Part shown: positions 53,164 through 64,000 of the stretch, piece after piece
Position numbering within the stretch: the first letter of the stretch is position 1
How the letters are laid out: each line of letters starts with the position of its first letter
NCBI GenBank assembly: GCA_016617495.1
Contig: WYCU01000004.1
Location: 1 to 64,000 of the forward strand
Direction: 5' to 3'
Length of the DNA: 64,000 nucleotides
From: Azonexaceae bacterium s22
Lineage (GTDB): Bacteria; Pseudomonadota; Gammaproteobacteria; Burkholderiales; Rhodocyclaceae
The notes under the pieces: model-generated
What the model was told of the DNA's origin: nothing
Databases searched by the model: none
What the model saw: only the letters and a program-made list of their open reading frames with translations
Translations under genes and position numbers: made by a program

Positions 53164-53989
53164 GACACGTGTAATCACCGCTGTAGTGTTGGTTTCGATC
53201 CTGCTGCCGGCGCTTTTCCTGCTTCCACAGACGCTCTGGGTGGTGCTCGTTGGCGCATTTGTCGGTATCGCAGGATGGGAGTGGGGTGCGTTGTTACGCT
53301 GGACTGCCGTACAGCGCATTGCGCTGGGTGTGGCAACCTTTGGGTTGTGCATGGTTATTGCTGTTGCCGATCCCTTTGCGCTTGGTATCCCGGAACTCCG
53401 TTTGGGGCAGTTTTGGAACACCTTGATTTACGGTCTGGCAGTTGCCTTTTGGGCCATCGCAATTCCGCTGTGGCTGCGTAACAAATGGCCGATTTCGGGT
53501 GTCTCTGGCGTTTTGGTTGGCGGGGTAGTGCTTGTGCCGACCTGGTTGGCAATGACTCAATTGCGCGCGCTGTCACCGACGATTCTCCTGGCGACCATGG
53601 CCGTGGTCTGGGTTGCCGATATTGCCGCCTACTTTGCGGGGCGAGCATTGGGTAAGCACAAGCTCGCGCCCAACATCAGCCCTGGCAAGACATGGGAAGG
53701 GGCAGCGGGGGCGCTGGTCGGCGTCATGATTTACGGTATGGCAATTCGCCCGCTGCTGCAGCTCGAAAATATGCATTCCGGGCTTTGGGTGCTGCTTCTT
53801 GTGGTCATCACCGTAGTCAGCATCGTCGGGGATCTGTTCGAATCCTTGCTCAAGCGCAAGGCCGGTATCAAGGATAGTAGCAATGTCTTGCCGGGGCATG
53901 GTGGGGTGCTGGATCGGATTGATAGTCTGACCTCGACTTTGCCGGTCGTGGCCTTCTTCTTGTTGTCGGTGCGTCATTGGGCGGCATGA
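53156..53989 (+). CDS. cdsA: Phosphatidate cytidylyltransferase
   Basis: 277 aa from the ATG at 53156, overlapping the uppS end by 8 bp. About eight membrane segments and the CdsA signature [10 protein letters not shown] with [22 protein letters not shown]. It forms CDP-diacylglycerol, the precursor of all membrane phospholipids. It overlaps the dxr start by 4 bp. Confidence 0.96.
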   Translation: MLKTRVITAVVLVSILLPALFLLPQTLWVVLVGAFVGIAGWEWGALLRWTAVQRIALGVATFGLCMVIAVADPFALGIPELRLGQFWNTLIYGLAVAFWAIAIPLWLRNKWPISGVSGVLVGGVVLVPTWLAMTQLRALSPTILLATMAVVWVADIAAYFAGRALGKHKLAPNISPGKTWEGAAGALVGVMIYGMAIRPLLQLENMHSGLWVLLLVVITVVSIVGDLFESLLKRKAGIKDSSNVLPGHGGVLDRIDSLTSTLPVVAFFLLSVRHWAA

Positions 53990-55176
53990 ACGTGCAGTAT
54001 GTGACCGTACTTGGGGCGACCGGGTCGATCGGGGTCAATACCCTCGATGTGATCAGCCGACATCCTGATCGCTATCGCGTATTTGCGCTGTGTGCCCATA
54101 CCCAGATCGAGAAGTTGTTCGAACAATGTCGAATGCATACGCCGCGATATGCCGTCGTCCGCGATGCCGAGCTGGCGGAGGATCTTTCCCGGCGTTGCCG
54201 GTGTGCCGGCCTCGCTACGGAAGTGCTGCATGGCGTCGATGCGTTGGTAGCGGTGGCTTCAGCGCCAGAAGTAGACAGCGTGATGGCGGCGATTGTTGGT
54301 GCTGCAGGCTTGGCCCCGACGCTGGCAGCGGCACGCGCCGGGAAAAGAATTTTGTTGGCCAACAAGGAAGTTCTCGTCATGGCGGGCCAGCTGTTCATGG
54401 AAGCCGTTCGCCAGCATGGCGCACAACTTCTCCCCGTTGACAGTGAACATAACGCGATCTTTCAGGCATTGCCTGCCGATTTTTCGCGGGGGCTGGGGCC
54501 GTGCGGTGTGCGCCGGGTCTTGTTGACCGCGTCAGGCGGCCCCTTCAGGAATGCCCCGCAAAGCGCGCTGGCGCATGTGACACCGGAGGAAGCTTGCGCG
54601 CACCCGAACTGGGTGATGGGGCGCAAGATATCGGTGGACTCCGCATCGATGATGAACAAAGGTCTGGAAGTCATCGAAGCGCATTGGCTATTCTCGTGTC
54701 CGGCCGAAGCCATTCAGGTCGTGGTGCATCCGCAAAGCGTGATTCATTCACTGGTCGAATATATCGACGGCTCGGTCCTCGCTCAACTGGGCAATCCCGA
54801 TATGCGGACCCCCATTGCCTATGCGCTGGCGTGGCCGGAGCGCATTGATGCCGGCGTGTCGCAATTGGACCTCTTCCAGATTGCGCGCCTGGATTTCCAG
54901 CCGCCAGATTTCACGCGTTTTCCCTGCTTGCGTCTGGCCTACGACGTCCTTGCTGCAGGGGGAACCGCACCGGCGATTCTCAATGCCGCGAATGAAATCG
55001 CGGTTGCCGCATTCCTTGAAAGAAGGCTCCCTTTCCTCGGTATCCCGAGATTGATCGAGGCTACGTTGGCGACCGTATCGGTATCGTCGGCGAATCGCCT
55101 TGACGACGTCCTTGCTGCCGATGCTTCGGCACGCCGGGTTGCTGAAGCGATGATTTCGGAGATGTTGGTCACTTGA
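53986..55176 (+). CDS. dxr: 1-deoxy-D-xylulose 5-phosphate reductoisomerase
   Basis: 396 aa from the ATG at 53986 (ATGA overlap with cdsA). NADPH loop [15 protein letters not shown], metal/substrate motifs [13 protein letters not shown] and [21 protein letters not shown], and [12 protein letters not shown]. It is the committed step of the MEP isoprenoid pathway, feeding UppS upstream. Confidence 0.97.
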   Translation: MNVQYVTVLGATGSIGVNTLDVISRHPDRYRVFALCAHTQIEKLFEQCRMHTPRYAVVRDAELAEDLSRRCRCAGLATEVLHGVDALVAVASAPEVDSVMAAIVGAAGLAPTLAAARAGKRILLANKEVLVMAGQLFMEAVRQHGAQLLPVDSEHNAIFQALPADFSRGLGPCGVRRVLLTASGGPFRNAPQSALAHVTPEEACAHPNWVMGRKISVDSASMMNKGLEVIEAHWLFSCPAEAIQVVVHPQSVIHSLVEYIDGSVLAQLGNPDMRTPIAYALAWPERIDAGVSQLDLFQIARLDFQPPDFTRFPCLRLAYDVLAAGGTAPAILNAANEIAVAAFLERRLPFLGIPRLIEATLATVSVSSANRLDDVLAADASARRVAEAMISEMLVT

Positions 55177-56540
55177 GCGAACTCCTGTTTCGTCTGGTTG
55201 CATTTGTAGTCGTCTTGGGCGTCCTGATCGTCTTTCACGAATTCGGGCATTACTTGACGGCGCGCTTATGTGGTGTCCGGGTACTTCGCTTTTCCATCGG
55301 TTTCGGAAAGACAATCTGGCAACGAACCCTTGGAAAAGATGGTACGGAATGGGCGGTGTCCGTTATTCCCTTGGGGGGCTACGTCAAGATGCTGGATGAA
55401 CGCGAGGGAACCGTAAAGCCCGAAGAGCTTCATCGGGCCTTCAATCGCCAATCCGTCGGAAAGCGCAGCCTCATTGTCGCAGCGGGGCCTTTTGCCAATT
55501 TTCTGTTGGCGATCCTGCTCTATTGGGCGGTGTTCTTTCATGGCAGCGATGAATTGTTGCCCATTCTTGGAACGCCGCCTGTGGGCACACCTGCCGCGGT
55601 GAGCGGTGTTCAAAATGGCGAGTTGGTCCGCACGATAGATGGTCAGCCAGTAAGTACATGGGGCGACCTTCGCTGGATGCTCCTGGACCGCGCGGCCTAT
55701 GGCGATGTCGCTGAATTGGAGGTTGCCAACGAGCGTGGGGACATCGCCTTCAGGCGCCTTCAACTCTCCGCAGCGGGCGAGAATGGCTGGGAAGGCGATG
55801 CGCTGGAGCGCTTGGGCATTCGATTCTTCCGGCCATTTATTCCCCCCGTGGTTGGTAAAGTGCTTGCTGGCGGCGCGGGGGAACTCGCCGGGATTCAAAC
55901 AGGCGATGAAGTCCTCGCAGTTGATGGTCAGGACATCGATAACTGGTACGAATTTGTCCTCAAAGTGCGGGAATCGCCTGGGCAACCGATCCGCATTGAT
56001 TTGGAGCGCCGCGGGCAGATTGTCGCGGTCGACGTCATTCCAGAGGCAATTTCCGAGCGCGGGCAAACCATCGGACGCTTGGGTGTGGCTGCTGCCGAAC
56101 CCCCTGTGCCGTTGCGTGAGATCAAGACCTTTGTACGCTATGGCGCGCTTGAATCGGCGGAGAAGGCCATTTCCGAGACTTGGGATAAATCCATATTCAC
56201 CTTGACGATGCTCGGAAAAATGCTGACCGGGGAGGTCTCGTGGCGCAATCTTTCCGGCCCGGTGACGATCGCCGAGTATGCCGGACAGTCAGCGAAGCTC
56301 GGTTTTGACTATTACCTCAGGTTCATGGCGCTGCTCAGCATTAGCCTGGGGGTCTTGAATCTACTGCCCATTCCCGTTCTGGATGGGGGGCATTTGATGT
56401 ATCATATTGTCGAAGTCATCAGGCGTCGGCCGCTCTCGGAGCGTGCAATGGAGATCAGCCAGCAGTTTGGGTTGTTCATTATCGTCGTCTTGATGGCTTT
56501 CGCGTTTTTCAATGATATCAATCGCCTGATTTCCGGCTGA
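55173..56540 (+). CDS. rseP: RseP site-2 zinc metalloprotease
   Basis: 455 aa from a TTG at 55173 overlapping the dxr stop. Zinc motif HEFGH at about residue 22, two central PDZ domains (about 110-205 and 215-300) and the C-terminal [14 protein letters not shown] ligand region. RseP cleaves anti-sigma factor RseA in the membrane to release sigma-E. A sense copy of the 35-bp repeat encodes residues 283-294 at the end of PDZ2. Confidence 0.96.
   Translation: MSELLFRLVAFVVVLGVLIVFHEFGHYLTARLCGVRVLRFSIGFGKTIWQRTLGKDGTEWAVSVIPLGGYVKMLDEREGTVKPEELHRAFNRQSVGKRSLIVAAGPFANFLLAILLYWAVFFHGSDELLPILGTPPVGTPAAVSGVQNGELVRTIDGQPVSTWGDLRWMLLDRAAYGDVAELEVANERGDIAFRRLQLSAAGENGWEGDALERLGIRFFRPFIPPVVGKVLAGGAGELAGIQTGDEVLAVDGQDIDNWYEFVLKVRESPGQPIRIDLERRGQIVAVDVIPEAISERGQTIGRLGVAAAEPPVPLREIKTFVRYGALESAEKAISETWDKSIFTLTMLGKMLTGEVSWRNLSGPVTIAEYAGQSAKLGFDYYLRFMALLSISLGVLNLLPIPVLDGGHLMYHIVEVIRRRPLSERAMEISQQFGLFIIVVLMAFAFFNDINRLISG
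56019..56053 (+). repeat. 35-bp bipartite repeat, copy E (inside rseP)
   Basis: The core matches 15 of 16 positions (56019-56034), tail GGCAATTTC (56045-56053). It is read Ile-Val-Ala-Val-Asp at the PDZ2 boundary. Confidence 0.7.
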
Positions 56541-56543
56541 ATA

Positions 56544-58826
56544 ATGAAAAAATCCCTGCTTTCCGCCCTGCTTGGAGGGCTTTTTTCGGTTCCGGCACTG
56601 GCATTCCAGCCTTTTGTGGTCAAGGATATCCGTGTCGAAGGTATTCAACGTACGGAGGCAGGGACGGTATTTGGCTACCTGCCGGTCAAGGTTGGCGATA
56701 CCCTGACCGATGAAACGGCGGCCCAGTCGATCAAGACACTTTACGGCACCGGATTTTTCAAGGATGTCCGGATCGAGGTCGAAAATGACGTCATGGTGGT
56801 GGTCGTTCAGGAGCGCCCAGCCATTGCGCAGATTGATTTTGTCGGCTTGAAAGAGTTCGACAAGGACGTCATTGTCAAGGCACTCAAGGAAACCGGGATT
56901 GCCGAAGGCCGGATCTTTGACCGCGCCTTGCTCGAAAAAGCCGAACAGGAACTCAAGCGCCAGTATCTGACCAAAGGCAAGTATGGCGTGGTGATCACGA
57001 CCACCGTGACCCCGTTGGAGCGCAATCGGGTCAGCATCAATTTCAATATTGAAGAGGGTGCGTCCGCCAAGATCAAGCAGATCAACATCGTCGGGGCCAA
57101 AGACTTTTCCGAAAAGGAATTGATCAGCCAGTTCCAATTGACGACGCCGGGTTGGATCACCTGGTTCACCAAAAACGATCAGTACTCGCGCCAGAAATTG
57201 GCTGCCGATCTGGAAAAGCTGAAATCCTTCTACATGAACCGGGGTTATCTGGAGTTTGCCGTCGACTCGACGCAGGTTTCCATTTCGCCGGACAAGCAGG
57301 ATGTCTATATCACCATCAATATCAATGAAGGACAACGCTTCCAGGTTTCCTCCATCAAGGTGGCTGGTGATTTCCCGATCAGTGAAGAGGAAATCTCCAA
57401 ACTGGTGATTATCAAACCGGGCGATGTCTTCTCCCGCGAGCGGCTGAATCAATCCACAAAGGCAATTGCGGATCGCCTCGGGACGGAGGGTTACGCATTC
57501 GCCAACGTTAACGCGGCACCGGAAATCGACAAGGAAAATCGTCTGGTCGCGTTCACGATTTTTGTCGATCCTGGCCGTCGCGTCTACGTTCGCCGCATCA
57601 ATATTTCCGGCAATACCAAGACACGCGACGAAGTTATCCGTCGGGAGTTGCGCCAGATGGAAGGCGGGTGGTACGACGCAGAGCGGATCACCTTGTCCAA
57701 GCAACGGCTTGATCGTCTCGGGTATTTTAGTGAGACTACGATTGAGACGCCCGCAGTTCCGGGTACCGCGGACCAGGTCGATGTTGGCGTGAAAGTGGTG
57801 GAGAAGCCTACCGGCAACTTGATGCTTGGTGCAGGTTTCTCCAGTACGGAAGGGATCATCCTTTCAGGCTCAATCTCGCAAAACAACTTCCTGGGCAGCG
57901 GTAACAACGTTTCGTTGGCGGTGAACACCGGCAGAACGAATAGTATCGCTTCAATTTCTTATACGAATCCATACTTCACCGTCGACGGCGTCAGTCAAGG
58001 TTTCGACATTTATCACCGTACCATTAATACCAACAACTCGAACACTGCGGTCTCGCCTTACAAGAGCGTTTCCAATGGTGCAGCGATTCGTTTTGGCTTC
58101 CCGATCGGTGAGAAACAGTCCCTGAGCTTTGGTCTGGGCGTTGATCAAACCAGCATCACTACCTTCGACAACAGCGCGCCAAGGTATTTCCAGTTTGTCG
58201 ACACCTATGGTGACACTAACCTGACGCTTCCGCTGACGGCGAACTGGATTAGCGATGGCAAGGACAGTTTTCTGTTCCCCACTATGGGTTGGTATCAGAA
58301 AGCCTCTGCTGAAATTGCCATCCCGGGTGGCGATCTGACGTTCTATCGCTTGACCTATCAGTTGCAGCGTTACCAACCGGTAACCGACAAGATTGTGCTC
58401 ATGTTGAATGGCGAAGTGGGCTATGGGGATACCTATGGCAGTTCTTCGCTCTATCCGTTCTACAAGAACTTCTACGCTGGCGGTGTGAACTCCGTGCGCG
58501 GATTCAAGGCGGGCAGTTTGGGTCCCAAAGATGCCAATGGCGATAGCCTGGGCGGAAATCAGCGCTTCATAGGTAACGCAGAATTGCTTTGGGGCTTGCC
58601 AGGAATGGAGCGCTCGGTACGACTTGGCTGGTTCTTTGACGCGGGCCAAGTCTGGTCGACCAATGCTTCTGCCATTTCGGGCGGCGATTTGCGGTATTCT
58701 ACTGGCTTGTCTGCTGCATGGATTTCTCCGGTGGGGCCGCTCAAAATCAGTTTGGGATATCCGCTCAACAAGCAGGATGGCGATCAGACCGAGTTTTTCC
58801 AGTTCCAGTTGGGTACTGCTTTTTGA
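56544..58826 (+). CDS. bamA: Outer-membrane protein assembly factor BamA
   Basis: 760 aa. Sec signal peptide (about 1-20, cleavage after ALA), five POTRA domains (from FVVKDIRVEGIQR through ISEEEISK and RRINISGNTKTRD), then a 16-strand barrel with loop 6 motif VRGFKAGSLGP and a C-terminal Phe (GTAF). It inserts beta-barrel proteins with BamD (10.2 kb). It lies directly after rseP and before its client chaperone gene ompH. Confidence 0.98.
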   Translation: MKKSLLSALLGGLFSVPALAFQPFVVKDIRVEGIQRTEAGTVFGYLPVKVGDTLTDETAAQSIKTLYGTGFFKDVRIEVENDVMVVVVQERPAIAQIDFVGLKEFDKDVIVKALKETGIAEGRIFDRALLEKAEQELKRQYLTKGKYGVVITTTVTPLERNRVSINFNIEEGASAKIKQINIVGAKDFSEKELISQFQLTTPGWITWFTKNDQYSRQKLAADLEKLKSFYMNRGYLEFAVDSTQVSISPDKQDVYITININEGQRFQVSSIKVAGDFPISEEEISKLVIIKPGDVFSRERLNQSTKAIADRLGTEGYAFANVNAAPEIDKENRLVAFTIFVDPGRRVYVRRINISGNTKTRDEVIRRELRQMEGGWYDAERITLSKQRLDRLGYFSETTIETPAVPGTADQVDVGVKVVEKPTGNLMLGAGFSSTEGIILSGSISQNNFLGSGNNVSLAVNTGRTNSIASISYTNPYFTVDGVSQGFDIYHRTINTNNSNTAVSPYKSVSNGAAIRFGFPIGEKQSLSFGLGVDQTSITTFDNSAPRYFQFVDTYGDTNLTLPLTANWISDGKDSFLFPTMGWYQKASAEIAIPGGDLTFYRLTYQLQRYQPVTDKIVLMLNGEVGYGDTYGSSSLYPFYKNFYAGGVNSVRGFKAGSLGPKDANGDSLGGNQRFIGNAELLWGLPGMERSVRLGWFFDAGQVWSTNASAISGGDLRYSTGLSAAWISPVGPLKISLGYPLNKQDGDQTEFFQFQLGTAF

Positions 58827-58838
58827 TTCAGGAGTGTC

Positions 58839-59345
58839 ATGTTGAAAGTTAAATCTTTAGTTCTGTTGTCGCTGATGTCGGCATTCTGTGTGGCCGGAGA
58901 AGCTGCGGCCGAACTGAAAGTTGGGTATGTGAATACGCAACGGATTTTCCGCGATGCACCGGTTGCCCAGAAAGCTGGGAAGCGTTTGGAGGGTGAGTTC
59001 GCCAAGCGCGATCAGGACTTGCAGCGCATGGCCAAGCAGCTTCAGTCCTTGCAGGAAAACCTGGAAAAGAATTCTGTGACGATGGCTGAAACGGAGCGCC
59101 GTGCGAAGGAAAAGGAATTTTCCGAGCTCTCGCGTGAATTCCAGCGCCGCCAGCGTGAATTCCGTGAGGATCTCAATTTGCGCCAGAACGAAGAGAACGC
59201 TGCAGTGATCGAGAAGGCCAACAAGGCGATCAAGCAGATTGCGGAAGCAGAGAAGTACGACCTCATTCTTCAGGACGTGGTGTGGGTCAGCCCGCGCCTC
59301 GATATTACTGAACGCGTCATCAAGGCCCTCTCAGAAGGAAAGTAA
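58839..59345 (+). CDS. ompH: Periplasmic chaperone Skp/OmpH
   Basis: 168 aa. Signal peptide (about 1-24, cleavage near GEAAA), then a beta-segment [11 protein letters not shown] and long charged coiled coil, the Skp jellyfish tentacles. It carries unfolded outer-membrane proteins across the periplasm to BamA. Stop and lpxD start overlap by one base. Confidence 0.94.
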   Translation: MLKVKSLVLLSLMSAFCVAGEAAAELKVGYVNTQRIFRDAPVAQKAGKRLEGEFAKRDQDLQRMAKQLQSLQENLEKNSVTMAETERRAKEKEFSELSREFQRRQREFREDLNLRQNEENAAVIEKANKAIKQIAEAEKYDLILQDVVWVSPRLDITERVIKALSEGK

Positions 59346-60388
59346 TGCAGAACCCTTTCGGGCAATCGTTCAAACTTTCAGACATCGCCGCCCGCTTGGG
59401 CGGCGATGTGCTTGGGGATGGTGAAACGCCGATTCGACAAGTGGCCACCTTGGCTTCGGCGGGCGAGGGCGATATTGCGTTTTTGGCCAATCGAAAATAC
59501 CGGGCACAACTCCAGACGACGCGTGCCGCGGCGCTCATTCTCGATCCAGCTTCGGCCGATGCTTTTGCCGGCCCCCGCATCGTGACGCCGAATCCCTATG
59601 CCTACTATGCGCGTGTCGCAACCTTGCTCAATCCTCAGGCTTCCGGGTTTTCCGGAATCCATCCTTCAGCAGTGATCGAGTCGGCGGTGCCGAGCAGCGT
59701 GGCGATTGGTGCCCACGTTTCGGTCGGTAAGGGCGTGACGCTTGGCGAAGGCGTTGTGATTCATCCAGGCTGCGTCGTGGGCGATGGGGTGACGCTCGGC
59801 GAAGGCAGTGTGCTTTTTCCGAATGTCACGATCTACGCCGGTTGTTCAATCGGAAAACGCGCTGTCATCCATTCGGGTGCCGTGATTGGTGCCGATGGTT
59901 TCGGTTTTGCGCCGGAAGGGCGCGACTGGATCAAGATTCCTCAAATTGGCGTGGTCCGTATCGGCGATGATGTCGAAATCGGTGCCAACACGACGATTGA
60001 CCGCGGGGCGCTGGACGACACCGTGATCGGTAATGGCTGCAAGATCGACAATCTGGTACAGATCGCGCACAACTGCCAGATCGGGGATTACAGCGTTTTG
60101 GCTGGCTGTACGGGAATTGCGGGAAGCGTGACCTTGGGGGAGCGTTGCATGGTCGGGGGGGCCGGGATGATTTCCGGGCATGTCACCTTGGCTGCGGGCA
60201 CAGTGGTGTCCGGTGGTTCGCTGGTGATGAAAAGCATCAAACAGCCAGGGTTGTACACCAGCGTGTTTCCGCTGGATACCCACGACGAGTGGGTGCGCAA
60301 TGCCGCGCATATTCGTCGCCTTTCCCATCTCGCGGAACGGGTTTCAGAACTTGAGAAAAAACTAAGAGAGATTAATGCAAATGATTGA
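59345..60388 (+). CDS. lpxD: UDP-3-O-(3-hydroxyacyl)glucosamine N-acyltransferase
   Basis: 347 aa. N-terminal uridine-binding domain, then left-handed beta-helix hexapeptide repeats ([22 protein letters not shown]) and the catalytic His in IAHNCQIG. It is the third step of lipid A synthesis. The end overlaps fabZ by 14 bp. Confidence 0.97.
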   Translation: MQNPFGQSFKLSDIAARLGGDVLGDGETPIRQVATLASAGEGDIAFLANRKYRAQLQTTRAAALILDPASADAFAGPRIVTPNPYAYYARVATLLNPQASGFSGIHPSAVIESAVPSSVAIGAHVSVGKGVTLGEGVVIHPGCVVGDGVTLGEGSVLFPNVTIYAGCSIGKRAVIHSGAVIGADGFGFAPEGRDWIKIPQIGVVRIGDDVEIGANTTIDRGALDDTVIGNGCKIDNLVQIAHNCQIGDYSVLAGCTGIAGSVTLGERCMVGGAGMISGHVTLAAGTVVSGGSLVMKSIKQPGLYTSVFPLDTHDEWVRNAAHIRRLSHLAERVSELEKKLREINAND

Positions 60389-60827
60389 TTCAATGGAAAT
60401 CAAAGAAATTCTGGAACACCTGCCACATCGCTATCCGTTCCTGCTGGTGGACCGCGTGGTTTCGATGGAGCTTGGCAAGTCGATTCACGCTTACAAGAAC
60501 GTAACGTTCAATGAGCCGCATTTCACGGGGCATTTCCCGCACCATCCGGTCATGCCTGGCGTGCTCATCATGGAAGCGCTGGCGCAGGCTGCCGGCATCC
60601 TCGCCTTCAAAACCGCGGGTGAAAAACCGACGCCGGGGTCACTGTTCATGTTTGCCGGGATTGACGATGCGCGCTTCAAGCGCCAGGTCATACCGGGTGA
60701 CCAGTTGCATCTGCATGTGGAAATCGAGCGCTGGATGCGCAACGTGCTCAAACTCAAGGCCGAGGCCCGCGTCGATGGCGAACTTGCGGCTGAGGCGCGT
60801 CTGATTTGTGCGAAGAAGGATGTGTGA
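60375..60827 (+). CDS. fabZ: 3-hydroxyacyl-[ACP] dehydratase FabZ
   Basis: 150 aa from the ATG at 60375 after GAGAGATT; ATGs at 60381 and 60390 are alternatives. Hot-dog fold with [12 protein letters not shown] and the catalytic [19 protein letters not shown]. It balances fatty acid against lipid A acyl supply, hence its place between lpxD and lpxA. Confidence 0.96.
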   Translation: MQMIDSMEIKEILEHLPHRYPFLLVDRVVSMELGKSIHAYKNVTFNEPHFTGHFPHHPVMPGVLIMEALAQAAGILAFKTAGEKPTPGSLFMFAGIDDARFKRQVIPGDQLHLHVEIERWMRNVLKLKAEARVDGELAAEARLICAKKDV

Positions 60828-60832
60828 TCGGC

Positions 60833-61612
60833 ATGTCTGAACTGATTCATCCCACCGCAATCGTTGAACCCGGCGCACGCTTGGGCAACAACGTGCGCAT
60901 CGGCCCCTATTCGATCATCGGTCCGCATGTCGAAATCGGCGACAACACCGAAATCGGCCCCCATGTCGTGATTCGCGGCCACACCCGGATTGGTCGTGAC
61001 AACCGGATTTTCCAGTTCTGTTCGCTGGGTGAGGTGCCGCAGGACAAGAAATACGCCGGCGAGCCCACTCGTCTTGAGATTGGCGATCGCAACACGATTC
61101 GCGAGTTCTGTACCTTCAATCTGGGTACGGTTCAGGATCAGGGGATAACCAGTATCGGGGACGATAACTGGCTGATGGCTTATGTGCACATCGCGCATGA
61201 CTGCCGTGTCGGTAACAAGACGATTTTCGCCAATGGCGCTTCTCTTGCCGGCCATGTCATCGTTGATGACTGGGTCATTTTTGGCGGATTTACCGGCGTT
61301 CACCAATTCTGCCGCATCGGTGCCCACGTCATCACGGCCGCTTCGTCGCTGGTGCTTCAGGACGTACCGCCGTATTTGATGGCAGCAGGGAATACGGCGC
61401 AACCTTATGGCATTCATGTCGAAGGGCTCAAGCGCCGCGGCTTCTCGTCGGATGCCATCATGGGGCTCAAGCGTGCTTATCGCACCTTGTACAAGTCGGG
61501 CCTGATGCTGGACGAGGCCAAGGCCAAATTGGTTGAAATGGCGGCTACCCAGCCGGACGTTCAACTGATGGTCGATTTTCTGGACGTTTCCAAGCGCGGC
61601 ATCATTCGCTGA
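60833..61612 (+). CDS. lpxA: UDP-N-acetylglucosamine acyltransferase
   Basis: 259 aa from the ATG at 60833, 5 bp after fabZ. Beta-helix repeats begin at [19 protein letters not shown]; the catalytic His lies in [25 protein letters not shown] is the C-terminal signature. It is the first step of lipid A synthesis. The stop shares a base with the lpxB ATG. Confidence 0.97.
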   Translation: MSELIHPTAIVEPGARLGNNVRIGPYSIIGPHVEIGDNTEIGPHVVIRGHTRIGRDNRIFQFCSLGEVPQDKKYAGEPTRLEIGDRNTIREFCTFNLGTVQDQGITSIGDDNWLMAYVHIAHDCRVGNKTIFANGASLAGHVIVDDWVIFGGFTGVHQFCRIGAHVITAASSLVLQDVPPYLMAAGNTAQPYGIHVEGLKRRGFSSDAIMGLKRAYRTLYKSGLMLDEAKAKLVEMAATQPDVQLMVDFLDVSKRGIIR

Positions 61613-62760
61613 TGGGTAAGGCAGTACGCATTGCCATGGTGGCCGGTGAGGCCTCCGGCGACCTGCTGGGCGGCCACCTGATCGCTGCGCTTCGCCAGCA
61701 CCTGCCAGATGCTGTTTTTTACGGCATCGGCGGTCCGCGAATGGAAGCCCAGGGTTTCGACGCCTGGTGGCCGATGGACAAGCTCTCGGTGATGGGCTAC
61801 GTCGATGCTTTGCGTAATTTCCGCGAAATTTCCGGTATCCGCCGCCAACTGAAGCGCCGCTTGCTGGAATTGCGTCCCGATATCTTCATTGGGATTGACG
61901 CGCCGGATTTCAATCTGGGATTGGAAAAGGCGCTCAAGGCCAAAGGGATGCGCACCATTCATTACGTGAGCCCGTCGATCTGGGCTTGGCGTGCCCATCG
62001 AATCCACAAGATCGGCAAGGCGGCAGACCGCGTTCTGGCGCTCTTTCCCATGGAGCCGCCGTTGTATCAGGCCGCCGGGATTCCGGTGTCGTTCGTCGGG
62101 CACCCCTTGGCTGACCAGATTCCGATGGATGTGCCGCGCCTGGCGGTTCGGGAAAAGCTAGCCTTGCCGCGCCAGGCACCTATATTTGCGATGTTGCCGG
62201 GCAGCCGCGTCGGCGAACTGGAGCGCATGGCCGCCTGTTTCGTTCAGACTGCCAAGTTGATCCGCGAGAAATTTCTTCCTCAGGCCCAGTTCATCGTGCC
62301 GTTTACCACTCGGGAAACCCGCCTGATGTTCGAGCGTACGATTTACGAGCAGGGCGCCGGTGAGGTCCCGTTCCGCCTGCTCTTCGGGCATGCGCAGGAT
62401 GCCTTTGGCGCCTGCGATGTGGCGCTGGTCAAGAGCGGTACGTCGACGCTGGAAGCCGCGCTGTTCAAGCGGCCCATGGTCATTACCTACAAGATTGCCC
62501 CGTTTTCCTACTGGCTGGGGAAACGCCTCGTCAAATCGCCCTTTGTTGGCTTGCCCAATATTCTTGCCGGGCGTGGCGTCGTTCCGGAAATTCTTCAGGA
62601 TCAGGCGACACCGGAAAATCTCGCACAGGCGCTGGTGAGCTTGTACGAGGACAAGGAAAACGCAGCTGCGGTGACCGAGGCCTTCAACGATATCCACCGG
62701 CAGTTGCGCCAGAATAACGGCGAAAAGGCTGCGGCAGCGGTGCTTGAATGCCTGAACTGA
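61612..62760 (+). CDS. lpxB: Lipid A disaccharide synthase
   Basis: 382 aa. GT19 glycosyltransferase: [46 protein letters not shown] and [21 protein letters not shown]. It joins UDP-2,3-diacylglucosamine with lipid X. The end overlaps rnhB by 13 bp. Confidence 0.97.
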   Translation: MGKAVRIAMVAGEASGDLLGGHLIAALRQHLPDAVFYGIGGPRMEAQGFDAWWPMDKLSVMGYVDALRNFREISGIRRQLKRRLLELRPDIFIGIDAPDFNLGLEKALKAKGMRTIHYVSPSIWAWRAHRIHKIGKAADRVLALFPMEPPLYQAAGIPVSFVGHPLADQIPMDVPRLAVREKLALPRQAPIFAMLPGSRVGELERMAACFVQTAKLIREKFLPQAQFIVPFTTRETRLMFERTIYEQGAGEVPFRLLFGHAQDAFGACDVALVKSGTSTLEAALFKRPMVITYKIAPFSYWLGKRLVKSPFVGLPNILAGRGVVPEILQDQATPENLAQALVSLYEDKENAAAVTEAFNDIHRQLRQNNGEKAAAAVLECLN

Positions 62761-63338
62761 TGATTCCGGCCGGTCTTGTCTGCGGCATTGACGAGGCCGG
62801 GCGCGGCCCGCTGGCTGGACCTGTCGTTGCGGCTGCGGTCATTCTCGATCCGGCGCGGCCGATTGCCGGGTTGAACGATTCCAAGAAACTCACCGAGAAG
62901 CGGCGTCAGCAGCTTGCCGAGGAAATTCGCATCGCCGCACTGGCCTGGTGCGTGGCCGAAGCCAGTGTCGAGGAAATTGATCGCCTGAATATCCTCCAGG
63001 CGACCTTCCTCGCCATGCAGCGCGCCGTCGCTGGACTGGCCATCAAACCGATGGCGGCGCTGGTCGACGGCAATCGTTGCCCGAAACTCGATGTCCCTGT
63101 CGAGGCGATTGTCAAAGGCGATGGCAAGATCGCCTCCATCGCGGCGGCTTCGATTCTCGCCAAGACAGTGCGCGATAGCGGCATGCTTGAGCTGCATGCT
63201 CGTTACCCGCAATATGGCTTTGATCGCCATATGGGCTATCCGACGGCGGCCCATTTCGCCGCCTTGCAAAGCCATGGTGCTTCACCGGTGCACCGCAAAA
63301 CCTTCGGACCGGTCGCTGCGCAATTATCCCTGCTATGA
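62748..63338 (+). CDS. rnhB: Ribonuclease HII
   Basis: 196 aa. Catalytic [12 protein letters not shown] (DE pair), ALVDGNRCP and the C-terminal [13 protein letters not shown]. It removes ribonucleotides misplaced in DNA and RNA primers. It closes the lpx run and overlaps the next gene by ATGA. Confidence 0.96.
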   Translation: MPELMIPAGLVCGIDEAGRGPLAGPVVAAAVILDPARPIAGLNDSKKLTEKRRQQLAEEIRIAALAWCVAEASVEEIDRLNILQATFLAMQRAVAGLAIKPMAALVDGNRCPKLDVPVEAIVKGDGKIASIAAASILAKTVRDSGMLELHARYPQYGFDRHMGYPTAAHFAALQSHGASPVHRKTFGPVAAQLSLL

Positions 63339-64000
63339 AGTTCGTACAGTCACGCGACAATGCGCTGTTCAAACAGCTCAAGCGGTTAGCCGAGTCCGCC
63401 CGGGAGCGTCGCAAGACTGGCCTCATCCTTCTGGATGGCGCTCATCTTGTTCAGGCTTACGAACAAGCATTTGGCCATGTCGATACGCTGGTGGTCGGTG
63501 AATCGGCCCAGACTCGACCGGAAATTGCGGCGATGCTTCAGGGGCGTGATTTCGTGCTTCTCGCCGATCCGTTGCTGCGTGAAATCGCCTCGGTCGATAC
63601 ATCGAGCGGCCTGTTGGCCATGGCCGCGATGCCTGAAGCAATTGTCGCGGTCGACCCCGAAAAAGAGGCCATTTTGCTCGATGGCGTTCAGGACCCGGGC
63701 AACGTCGGCACGCTGTTGCGCACGGCAGCGGCGGTCGGAATCACCCAGGCGCTGCTTTCCCCCGGCTGTGCCGCGGCCTGGTCGCCAAAGGTATTGCGTT
63801 CCGGCCAAGGTGCGCATTTTCAATTACAGATTCACGAGGACGTCGATCTCGCTGCCTTTATCGGCCAGTTCCGGGGTACGGTGGCAGTGACCTGTCTGGA
63901 CGGCGCCGTGTCGCTCTACGAAGCCCGGTGGTGCACCCCGTTGGCTTGGGTTTTCGGCGCGGAGGGGCAGGGGGTCCGCCGCGAATTGATCGATGCAGCC
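63335..64000 (+). CDS. TrmH/SpoU family RNA 2'-O-methyltransferase, partial
   Basis: 222 codons are visible; the 3' end is outside the window. An N-terminal RNA substrate-binding domain (about 1-100) precedes a SpoU methylase domain with [18 protein letters not shown] (motif 1) and [14 protein letters not shown] (motif 2); the last motif is missing. A sense copy of the 35-bp repeat encodes residues 103-114, exactly the linker between the domains. A 23S or tRNA target is likely but undetermined. Confidence 0.88.
   Translation, partial: MKFVQSRDNALFKQLKRLAESARERRKTGLILLDGAHLVQAYEQAFGHVDTLVVGESAQTRPEIAAMLQGRDFVLLADPLLREIASVDTSSGLLAMAAMPEAIVAVDPEKEAILLDGVQDPGNVGTLLRTAAAVGITQALLSPGCAAAWSPKVLRSGQGAHFQLQIHEDVDLAAFIGQFRGTVAVTCLDGAVSLYEARWCTPLAWVFGAEGQGVRRELIDAA
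63641..63675 (+). repeat. 35-bp bipartite repeat, copy F (inside trmH-like gene)
   Basis: Perfect core (63641-63656), spacer with an A5 tract, tail GGCCATTTT (63667-63675). With copy G it best represents the consensus. It is read Ile-Val-Ala-Val-Asp-Pro-Glu-Lys. Confidence 0.8.

Noticed and set aside
57255-57290. GCCGTCGACTCGACG in bamA and CCGTCGACGGCG near 57980 as repeat copies
   Set aside because: They share only the GTCGAC centre, without the TTGTCGCG half or the AT-rich tail.

Overview
The window is GC-rich, gene-dense bacterial chromosome from a betaproteobacterium, most likely of the Rhodocyclales (Dechloromonas/Azoarcus-like). Grounds are the phaC-phaB-phaR polyhydroxyalkanoate (PHA) locus, the SMC-ZipA-like-LigA run, hupB-tRNA-Val beside lon-clpX-clpP-tig, the dapC-dapD-pilU-dapE run and the long rpsB-to-rnhB macro-operon. 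The genus is inferred from protein flavour and synteny only. No phage, insertion sequence, CRISPR array or plasmid gene is visible; nearly everything is core genome.

Layout. 1-740 (minus): N-terminal part of a serralysin-type metalloprotease, cut by the window edge, then a 501-bp spacer with a palindrome and a good sigma-70 promoter. 1.2-12.7 kb: a methyltransferase; dnaQ, rnhA and a methyltransferase divergent from gloB; a large AsmA-like DUF748 protein; rmuC; a DUF3293 protein; bamD divergent from rluD; pgeF. 12.7-17 kb: a ZIP metal transporter, a small membrane protein and phaC/phaB/phaR. 17-25 kb: suhB, trmJ, tRNA-Val, hupB, lon, clpX, clpP, tig (protein quality control). 25-33 kb: tRNA-His, pepD, a spermidine-synthase-like protein, prmB, dapE, pilU, dapD, dapC. 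33-35 kb: a PAS/HD-GYP signalling protein and a deaminase. 35-44.7 kb: smc, zipA-like, ligA, galU, hpt, a methyltransferase, mtnP. 44.7-48.1 kb: map-glnD. 48.2 kb: an isolated rfbD. 49-64 kb: rpsB-tsf-pyrH-frr-uppS-cdsA-dxr-rseP-bamA-ompH-lpxD-fabZ-lpxA-lpxB-rnhB and a TrmH-like methyltransferase cut by the window end. This last block joins translation factors, undecaprenyl, phospholipid and isoprenoid synthesis, envelope stress, outer-membrane protein assembly and lipid A synthesis.

The most unusual signal is not a gene. A 35-bp bipartite repeat occurs nine times (plus one degenerate copy), on both strands. It has a near-invariant 16-bp core ATTGTCGCGGTCGACC, ten variable bases, then a 9-bp AT-rich tail G[GC]C[AC]A[AT][AT][AT][TC]. 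Eight of the nine copies lie inside conserved housekeeping genes (gloB, pgeF, pepD, prmB, smc, ligA, rseP, trmH-like), usually in variable linkers; one is intergenic. Where core and gene run the same way, the core is always read as [Ile/Val]-Val-Ala-Val-Asp. The layout (fixed core plus A/T tracts about one helical turn apart) resembles DNA uptake signal sequences; a coding mini-repeat or a chromosome-organising protein site are alternatives.
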